The notes below the pieces were generated by a model. That model did no database searches, was not told the origin of the DNA, and saw only the letters and a program-made list of their open reading frames with translations. DNA of 64,000 bases. It comes from Acinetobacter nosocomialis (GTDB lineage: Bacteria; Pseudomonadota; Gammaproteobacteria; Pseudomonadales; Moraxellaceae). Below, in pieces: positions 57,433 to 64,000 of this stretch. The position numbers and the translations under genes are program-made. The stretch covers positions 1,240,001 through 1,304,000 of the forward strand of contig CP107049.1 in assembly GCA_025736915.1 (NCBI GenBank), read 5' to 3'. Numbering within the stretch: position 1 is the first letter of the stretch; the number at the start of each line of letters is the position of its first letter.

Positions 57433-58326
57433 ATGAATATTGCCTCAGTTAAAACATCCTATTTTGAGCCATGGCTACAGTTCAACCATCCAATGGTAAG
57501 GCAATTAGCATTTACTATTGCTAGTCCCAATTTACTTTGTCATCTTCCTCAAAGTCTTTCTATTCAGCATAACTTTCAATTACACCCTGATCAGATTTGG
57601 GAACAACATTTTCAGAACTATTTACCACGTTTAAAACAACTCGATGAAACACCAGAACCTTTACTTCAGTTTATGTCTCGGCTTAAAAGCACACGCTTAG
57701 GCTTACGTTTTGAGAATTTACTTTGGTTTTGGTTACAGGAAGATCGATATCATTCTTATCAGTTATTAGGTCATAGTATTCAAAAAATTGAGGGCGCAAA
57801 AACTTTAGGGGAGCTCGATTTTTTAGTTTTAAATAAAGAAACTCAACAAGTTGAACATTGGGAAGTTGCCCTAAAATATTACTTGGGTGAAGGTCAATTA
57901 AATTTAGAACAGTGGATTGGCCTAAACAGAGAAGATACTTTGAGTAAAAAGCTTTATCACTTTACCGATAAGCAGTTTCAGTTTTCAGAAGCTTTAGGTT
58001 TTAAAGTTCAACAGCGTTTTGCTGTACTAAAAGGTCAGCTCTACCTTCCCTTAAATTCAGCTCAAGATCAATCAGTTCCAGACTGGGTAAATTCAACCCG
58101 TCGTCTCGGATTTTGGGGAACAGTGATTCCTAACTCCAATTTTTATCGTCTAGAGAGACATGAATGGCTTTGTCCAAATAAACAAGCAAGTTCAAACACT
58201 GCTTATTGGTGGACTGATGGCTTATATTATAGAAACACTGAGAACACTCAGTTTTGTATGTTTAGACATCCTCCGCTCTTAAGCTTAGGACTCGACAGCG
58301 ACGAAAAAATGCCGCTTTACAAGTAG
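57433..58326 (+). CDS. DUF1853 family protein
   Basis: A 297-aa soluble protein. The N-terminal region (WLQFNHPMVRQLAFTIASPNLL) and central SRLKSTRLGLRFENLLWFWLQ plus TLGELDFLVLN and VEHWEVALKYYLG match DUF1853; the Glu-x-Asp and Glu-x-x-x-Lys spacing resembles a PD-(D/E)XK nuclease core, which is an inference from spacing only. No signal peptide. The ATG at 57433 has a weak ribosome binding site. Confidence 0.82.
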   Translation: MNIASVKTSYFEPWLQFNHPMVRQLAFTIASPNLLCHLPQSLSIQHNFQLHPDQIWEQHFQNYLPRLKQLDETPEPLLQFMSRLKSTRLGLRFENLLWFWLQEDRYHSYQLLGHSIQKIEGAKTLGELDFLVLNKETQQVEHWEVALKYYLGEGQLNLEQWIGLNREDTLSKKLYHFTDKQFQFSEALGFKVQQRFAVLKGQLYLPLNSAQDQSVPDWVNSTRRLGFWGTVIPNSNFYRLERHEWLCPNKQASSNTAYWWTDGLYYRNTENTQFCMFRHPPLLSLGLDSDEKMPLYK

Positions 58327-58441
58327 GTATGAGCCTATAGAAACAATTTATAACGTTTTTACTATTAAATAGTCATGTTTCTTTTTACGTTTGTTTTTTA
58401 ATCTAAATTTACTTCATTATTAAATTTAAACGGAGAAAATG

Positions 58442-58582
58442 ATGAAAAAAGTTTTAGTCGCGTCTGTAATGATTGCATTTGTATTAACTGGCTGTAATAC
58501 GTTCAAGGGTTTTGGTAAAGATGTCTCTAAAGCTGGTGATGCTGTAAGTAATACCGCACAAAAAACTGAGAATAAAATGTAA
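58442..58582 (+). CDS. Entericidin-like small lipoprotein
   Basis: A 46-aa lipoprotein. The signal peptide ends in lipobox VLTG-C18; the mature part (NTFKGFGKDVSKAGDAVSNTAQK) fits the entericidin EcnA/EcnB family (Gly-x-Gly-Lys-Asp, then Gly-Asp-Ala-Val). The ATG at 58442 has GGAG 6 nt upstream; a preceding ATG is too close to it. Entericidins are envelope lipoproteins proposed as toxin/antidote peptides, but a single copy like this is usually just stress related. A terminator follows. Confidence 0.85.
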   Translation: MKKVLVASVMIAFVLTGCNTFKGFGKDVSKAGDAVSNTAQKTENKM

Positions 58583-58599
58583 GTTATGCACAGCTTCGG

Positions 58600-59841
<1,242 letters not shown>

Positions 59842-59865
59842 AATATTAAAGATCATTGATTAGAT

Positions 59866-59892
59866 AAAAGCATCCTCTTTAGGGTGCTTTTT
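59866..59892 (+). terminator. Terminator after dapE
   Basis: An 11-bp stem with one G-T pair (59866-59876 with 59881-59891), T-tract. Confidence 0.82.
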
Positions 59893-59983
59893 ATTATTTT
59901 AAACTGTGAGTACATTGTTTAAAAATCTTAAAATAGGATTCTTATTTATTAATCTGGATAATTTAAATTTATTTTCATACTCT

Positions 59984-60865
59984 TTATAGAACTTCTTTTG
60001 AGTTCTTATCTATCCATTGCAATATAGTGGGCCAAACTTCCCTAGCAGCATTTTGGCTTAAAACAATTCGGCTATGGGAATAATTTTCCAAGTTATTATT
60101 AGAGTAACCAAATTCACGAAATACGTTATCTTGATTTTCAAAAGCTTTTAAATATTTATAACATCCTTTAACTGGTGCAATAAATTTATCGCCAGTTCCG
60201 CTAATAGAATATATTGGGACTCTAATAGAGCTCATATGTTTTTTATAATCAATATTTTTAAATTCACTCATAAAATTTTGCTTTAAATTCCAGTTAAACC
60301 AAGGTCGCATGGTGTAGTAGCTTTCATTTACTCGTCCTAATTTAAATTTATTAGCTGGTATCTGGCCTAGACCTTTAACAATGAGTTTTGCAGAAAAGAG
60401 TTTAATAAAATCAAAAGAGTTATTTACTGCTCCAAATGCTTGGCAAGCTATAAAAGTAATACTTTGGATATCCTTTAAATATTCTGGATAATTAATCAAG
60501 AACATTGTTAAGCATAAACCTCCGCCACTGTGGGTCACACAGTGTAAAGAGGCGATATTAAAATGATGATAAATATAATGAAATGCAGTCTTATATTCAT
60601 ACAAAGCAACAGTTTCAAAATTAAATGGTATATCTGTTTTTGGGCTTGTGCCGTGCCCTCGCCATTCTAAAATAAAACAGATATATCCATGATTTGCCAA
60701 GTAATCTGCGATACCCATACAAACAGTCTTGTCTGAAAAAGCACCATGAGATAAGAAAATTGCTTCTTTTTTTATCAGAGTGTTTTCGCTTTTAGCAATT
60801 TCCCATAAAGCAAACTCACCATGGTCATCTGTTTTTAAAATATGCAGCTCTTTATGAATTGACAT
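59984..60865 (-). CDS. Alpha/beta hydrolase in a radical SAM operon
   Basis: A 293-aa alpha/beta hydrolase. The oxyanion loop is HGAFSDK (40-46). The nucleophile is Ser113 in THSGG, in which Thr replaces the first Gly of GxSxG. Asp226 (GTGDKFIAP) and His264 (NYSHSRI) complete a plausible triad. No signal peptide. It starts 7 nt after the radical SAM stop codon, so the two are cotranscribed. The region is visibly richer in AT codons (AAT, TTT, ATA, TTA) than dapE next to it. The substrate is unknown; a lipid or ester made or modified by the radical SAM partner is a reasonable guess. Confidence 0.83.
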   Translation of the reverse strand: MSIHKELHILKTDDHGEFALWEIAKSENTLIKKEAIFLSHGAFSDKTVCMGIADYLANHGYICFILEWRGHGTSPKTDIPFNFETVALYEYKTAFHYIYHHFNIASLHCVTHSGGGLCLTMFLINYPEYLKDIQSITFIACQAFGAVNNSFDFIKLFSAKLIVKGLGQIPANKFKLGRVNESYYTMRPWFNWNLKQNFMSEFKNIDYKKHMSSIRVPIYSISGTGDKFIAPVKGCYKYLKAFENQDNVFREFGYSNNNLENYSHSRIVLSQNAAREVWPTILQWIDKNSKEVL

Positions 60866-60872
60866 TTATTTT

Positions 60873-62282
60873 CTACTGTTGCAAAGATTTTATTCTAGGT
60901 TGACTTAATAATGCCTGAATAAGTGGAGTATAAAACTCGCCTTCATTAATAAGTTTAATATATTCATCACTATCCTCTACCCAACCTTCTTCAGCTAATG
61001 CATCCCAAATAGGCTTATAATCGAGTTTAATATCACTATTAAAAATTTTCTCGTACTTTTTGGTGTTAATTTTCATTTCCTGTAATGCTTGAAATATCCA
61101 AATTAATTTTACGTCTTCAAGATCATGAACAAACATACGTTCAACAGGAAGTTTATTTAAAGATATTGCATTGTAGTATTCAGTTAAGTTTCGATGATTC
61201 ATTGCTGAAACAGATTTAATGCTTGATGAGTTAGGTTGCAGTCTCATATTAACGGCTGCATAACCTAATCCACTCATTGTGGTCATTTTACTTTGGCCAT
61301 TGGCATCTAAGCAGTCTCTAAGGTTATCTTCATATAAATATTTCTCTGAAATTAATTGGTTATTATCTTCTTTTTCCCAATCATATACTGTTTTTTGTTT
61401 ATAGCCTTTGCTTATTAAGAACTGTTTAGCAATGTTATACATTTCAATTTTCTTCTCAATAGAGGGCGTATTTTGCTTTTGTTTTGTCGCAAAGTCAGAA
61501 CGACCAGCAATATTAAGCTCATAGTGTGTAATATGTTTTATTCCTGATTGAACAATACTTTCCAAGTCTCCTAGCATTGCCTCAACTGTTTGATTTGGCC
61601 AACCATAGATCAAATCGACGTTACAAGATAAAGAGTACTTATGGAACAATTCAATTGCATCAAAAACCTGCTTTCTCGTTTGTTTTCGACCGCTTGTAGC
61701 GATTAACTCATCATTAACCTGTTGTACTCCCATACTGACACGGTTAAAACCTGCATCTTTAATTGCTCTTATTTTATCTTCATTAAAAAGTTGAGGGATA
61801 CCTTCTAATGTCATTTCTATAGGGCTAGATATACCAGCATCGGGAAAAAGAGAAGATACAACCTTAGTCAGTTTCATATAATCATTAGGCTGAAGTAAAT
61901 TAGGTGTACCTCCTCCTACATACAAACTTTCAAGCTTAGCTCCTTGATAAAATTCTTTATATAAGTGGGCTTCCCTACTTAAAAAATCCAGATAAAAGTC
62001 CATTTCCCGCTTACCTTTATAGTCTTGTGTTGGGAAAAGACAAAATCCACAATGAGGTGGATCAGTAGGAATACAATATGGAATGCCTAAATATAAATTT
62101 ATAGACTTATATTGAGCATCTGTATTTAATAAAAAGTAATTATTTTCTTCTTCCTTTAAATCTGTTTTCCACATTTTAGGTGAGGGATGGGTATGTAGAA
62201 CTTTATTTGATAAATGTCTTACTTTATTTTTTTGGATGAAATTTTTAATCGAAGCAATATCCATAGTCACTATATTTGTCAT
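60873..62282 (-). CDS. HemN-like radical SAM protein with CX7CX2C motif
   Basis: A 469-aa protein of the coproporphyrinogen-III-oxidase-like radical SAM family. It has the HemN-type SAM loop LYVGGGTPNLL (about 115-125), MGVQQVNDELI, and YGWPNQT (HemN usually YGLPGQT). The cluster cysteines are Cys70, Cys78 and Cys81, spacing CX7CX2C instead of the canonical CX3CX2C, and an extra N-terminal segment of about 55 residues precedes them. It is therefore not HemN or HemW, whose cluster spacing is standard. A winged C-terminal domain (about 400-460) is of HemN_C type. The product is unknown. First gene of a two-gene operon. Confidence 0.85.
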   Translation of the reverse strand: MTNIVTMDIASIKNFIQKNKVRHLSNKVLHTHPSPKMWKTDLKEEENNYFLLNTDAQYKSINLYLGIPYCIPTDPPHCGFCLFPTQDYKGKREMDFYLDFLSREAHLYKEFYQGAKLESLYVGGGTPNLLQPNDYMKLTKVVSSLFPDAGISSPIEMTLEGIPQLFNEDKIRAIKDAGFNRVSMGVQQVNDELIATSGRKQTRKQVFDAIELFHKYSLSCNVDLIYGWPNQTVEAMLGDLESIVQSGIKHITHYELNIAGRSDFATKQKQNTPSIEKKIEMYNIAKQFLISKGYKQKTVYDWEKEDNNQLISEKYLYEDNLRDCLDANGQSKMTTMSGLGYAAVNMRLQPNSSSIKSVSAMNHRNLTEYYNAISLNKLPVERMFVHDLEDVKLIWIFQALQEMKINTKKYEKIFNSDIKLDYKPIWDALAEEGWVEDSDEYIKLINEGEFYTPLIQALLSQPRIKSLQQ

Positions 62283-62372
62283 TATATATCAATAAATATA
62301 TTGTATTTAAATATAATAAATTACGCAATTAATTTAATTCTTCCAAACATCAGAATTTTTATTTTTATAAAT

Positions 62373-62386
62373 TTAATCTAGATCAA
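62373..62386. promoter_or_regulatory. FNR/Anr-like palindrome upstream of the radical SAM operon
   Basis: TTAATCTAGATCAA matches the FNR consensus TTGAT-N4-ATCAA at 9 of 10 defined positions. Its centre is about 97 bases from the radical SAM ATG. Oxygen-responsive control of a radical SAM operon would make sense, but the site is untested and the region is AT-rich. Confidence 0.45.
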
Positions 62387-62487
62387 AAACTTTGAATTTA
62401 TATAATAAAAATATGCGCATAAATTTAGATATTTTGAAAAATACAAATTCACCTTTTAGTATTGCTAATATATTATTTAGTCATCAT

Positions 62488-62518
62488 AAAAAAAGGAACT
62501 CATTTGAGTTCCTTTTTT
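62488..62518 (-). terminator. Terminator of the chp operon
   Basis: A 13-bp perfect stem (62490-62502 with 62505-62517), A/T tracts, 4 bases after the chpC stop codon. Confidence 0.92.
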
Positions 62519-62521
62519 CCT

Positions 62522-62989
62522 TTATAAACCTAGCGTTTTTTCAATATATTCTAGGTTCGGTATATAGTAGCGTCGATCTTGCATTCGCACATATTTAAAT
62601 ACTGTTGGGTGCTGTTCAGCTTCCTGATGCTCATCTATTTCATCGACAATTTCAGAAATACGTAGACGAACCGAGATCGGCATTGTTTTACACATTAATG
62701 CGAAACGTTGGCTGATATCCTCCCCTTCAATAACCAATGCTACAGCATATTGATCAGTTTCGTTATGGACTGAGTAGATAGGGAGCTTTACATCATGCCA
62801 CTCAATATGTTTTACGCCATTTCTTACGTCCATAGCGGATAACACAATATTTTGGGGCAATAGCATAGGTACCTGATCATTACATTCAATGATATAGGCA
62901 TCAATAAAACCAGTTGAAACCGTAATAAGATGCTGTAGCTCTTGTTGGTCCATATTACCGATCAAAGATGTATTTACACTACCTTTCAT
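62522..62989 (-). CDS. CheW-like chemosensory adaptor (ChpC-like)
   Basis: A 155-aa protein with the shape of a CheW domain: N-terminal strand SLIGNMDQ, then AYIIECNDQVPMLLPQNIVLSAMDV and a C-terminal YYIPNLEYIEKTLGL. In Pseudomonas the Chp twitching-motility cluster ends in ChpC, a CheW homologue next to ChpA. This gene overlaps the end of the ChpA-like kinase gene by 4 bases (ATGA), so ChpC is the best analogue. It would couple receptors to the kinase that controls type IV pili and cAMP signalling. Confidence 0.8.
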   Translation of the reverse strand: MKGSVNTSLIGNMDQQELQHLITVSTGFIDAYIIECNDQVPMLLPQNIVLSAMDVRNGVKHIEWHDVKLPIYSVHNETDQYAVALVIEGEDISQRFALMCKTMPISVRLRISEIVDEIDEHQEAEQHPTVFKYVRMQDRRYYIPNLEYIEKTLGL

Positions 62990-64000
62990 GATTTGACCTC
63001 GCTTTCAAAAGCTACAAGTAAAGCATCGATATTCTCTAGTAACTCTTCCTCTTGGAAAGGTTTACCCATATATTGACTTACACCTAACGAGAATGCTCGT
63101 TCACGATGTTTTTCACCTGTTCTTGATGTAATCATAATAATTGGCATGTATTGATGCATATCATGATGTCGTACAAGATTAAGTACTTCGAAACCATCCA
63201 TACGTGGCATTTCAATATCAAGTAACATTAGATCTGGCTTAATATTTTCTAGCTGCTCTATGGCATCAACACCATCTTTAGCTGTAACAACATCGTAGCC
63301 TTGGCGTTCAAGTAGTCGAGACGTTACTTTACGTACAGTTACCGAGTCATCGACAATCATAACGAGACGGCGCTCGTCTGATTCACGTTGTCTATATACT
63401 GCTTCATTAAGCTGCTTATGACGCGGTGTAGACTGAATTTGTCGCGCAATATTTTGTCCGTCTAAAATTAAGCAAACCTGTCCGTCACCTAAAATCGTGG
63501 CACCTGCAATTGCCCCAATGCTAGCGAACTGTTGACCAATTGGTTTCACTACAATTTGTGCTCGAGAACCAATTAACTGGTCAACAAGTAAAGCCACAGT
63601 TTGACCATTGTTTGCTTTAATCATTAAGACAGGTAATGAATACATCATGCCATTTAGACGTGGCATTGGTTGATTACCAACAAATTCTGAAAGATAACGT
63701 AATGGATAACGTTTATTTTCATACTCGAATAGTTCTTTAGGACTTTCAAAATACTGCTCTAAAGAAGCTGGCGAAACTCGAACAATTCGATCGATTTGAG
63801 CAAGTGGAATCGCAAATTGCTGATCTGCTACTTTCACCATTAAGGCATCACTTACAGCTACTGTAGTTGGTACACGAATAGTAAATGTTGTTCCCTTACC
63901 GTAAACAGATTCAACGCTAACATGTCCACCTAAAGCCTTAATATCGCTTTGTACGACATCGAGTCCAACACCACGTCCAGAAATCTGAGTAATCTGTTCT
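62986..64000 (-). CDS. chpA: ChpA/PilL-type hybrid chemotaxis histidine kinase (3' part; continues past window edge)
   Basis: The frame is open to the right edge, so the gene is cut by the window and the internal Met at 63840 is not a start. From the edge inward the visible protein holds the end of the HATPase domain (SGRGVGLDVV, the G-box, then YGKGTTFTIRVPTT), a CheW domain (AIPLAQIDRIVRV onward) and a C-terminal receiver domain (LVMIVDDSVTVRKVTSRLL; the phospho-acceptor Asp in LMLLDIEMPRMDG). This order, HATPase-CheW-REC, is that of CheA-type ChpA of the type IV pilus chemosensory system. It overlaps chpC by 4 bases. Confidence 0.88.
   Translation of the reverse strand, partial: EQITQISGRGVGLDVVQSDIKALGGHVSVESVYGKGTTFTIRVPTTVAVSDALMVKVADQQFAIPLAQIDRIVRVSPASLEQYFESPKELFEYENKRYPLRYLSEFVGNQPMPRLNGMMYSLPVLMIKANNGQTVALLVDQLIGSRAQIVVKPIGQQFASIGAIAGATILGDGQVCLILDGQNIARQIQSTPRHKQLNEAVYRQRESDERRLVMIVDDSVTVRKVTSRLLERQGYDVVTAKDGVDAIEQLENIKPDLMLLDIEMPRMDGFEVLNLVRHHDMHQYMPIIMITSRTGEKHRERAFSLGVSQYMGKPFQEEELLENIDALLVAFESEVKS

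Larger units (their letters stand above)
62283..62521. other. Leader of the radical SAM operon and chp terminator
   Basis: A very AT-rich gap. It holds the FNR-like palindrome at 62373-62386 and, at the right end, the terminator of the chpC gene. A frame at 62392-62598 overlaps the terminator and the chpC coding strand and is not a gene. Confidence 0.55.

Noticed and set aside
58442..58582. Entericidin toxin-antidote pair
   Set aside because: Only one entericidin-like gene is present; there is no second gene to form a toxin/antidote pair here.
62392..62598. 68-codon plus-strand frame over the chpC terminator
   Set aside because: Overlaps the chpC gene on the other strand and a perfect terminator; not plausible as a protein gene.

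Overview
The window looks like chromosomal DNA of Acinetobacter, most likely the A. calcoaceticus-baumannii group. The composition is AT-rich. The wax ester synthase/DGAT is recognisably the Acinetobacter enzyme, and there is a DcaP-type porin, a PilL/ChpA-type chemosensory kinase and a signal-less YkuD protein of the kind described as ElsL in A. baumannii. I see no prophage, insertion sequence, transposase, CRISPR array or resistance island. Most of the window is ordinary core genome with short accessory patches.

Layout. 1-9 kb: DcaP-like porin, AmpG/PAT-type MFS transporter, PlsC-like acyltransferase, a patatin lipoprotein, an NfeD/SPFH pair, a YjbR protein, IspA and a solitary PrpF. 9-18 kb: aromatic amino acid permease, NudC, an iron-sulfur photolyase with two small companion genes (DUF2256 and TIGR03643), tRNA-Arg(CCT), HchA, a quinone oxidoreductase with an AraC regulator, and UppP. 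18-28 kb is rich in lipid and redox genes: PaaX-like regulator, fatty acid desaturase, AraC regulator, flavodoxin-fold quinone reductase, FadL, ThrH, CysH and the wax ester synthase. 28-36 kb: the mreBCD-maf-rng cell-shape operon divergent from gatCAB. 36-46 kb: a run of secreted proteins of unknown function, a DJ-1 protein, SbmA, IlvA, a second patatin lipoprotein and an alanine symporter. 46-55 kb: nitroreductase, Bcr/CflA efflux pump, YccS, and a PepSY-flavodoxin-reductase fusion behind a Fur-like site. 55-56 kb: six tRNA genes (three Val, three Asp) behind a near-consensus promoter. 56-64 kb: YkuD protein, DUF454, DUF1853, an entericidin-like lipoprotein, DapE, a two-gene radical SAM / alpha-beta hydrolase operon, and the 3' end of a chpA-chpC operon that runs off the right edge.

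The best candidate for something undescribed is the operon at 59984-62282. A HemN-like radical SAM protein with a non-canonical CX7CX2C cluster motif is 7 nt upstream of an alpha/beta hydrolase. About 90 bases upstream of the first gene lies a near-perfect FNR/Anr-type palindrome. Second-tier candidates are the photolyase + DUF2256 + TIGR03643 cluster, the Fur-linked PepSY-flavoprotein, the cytosolic YkuD enzyme, and a pair of 12-base repeats spaced 22 nt apart upstream of fadL.

Functions were assigned by reading motifs and recalling families; no database search was run. Start codons were reconsidered wherever a ribosome binding site clearly favoured a different start.
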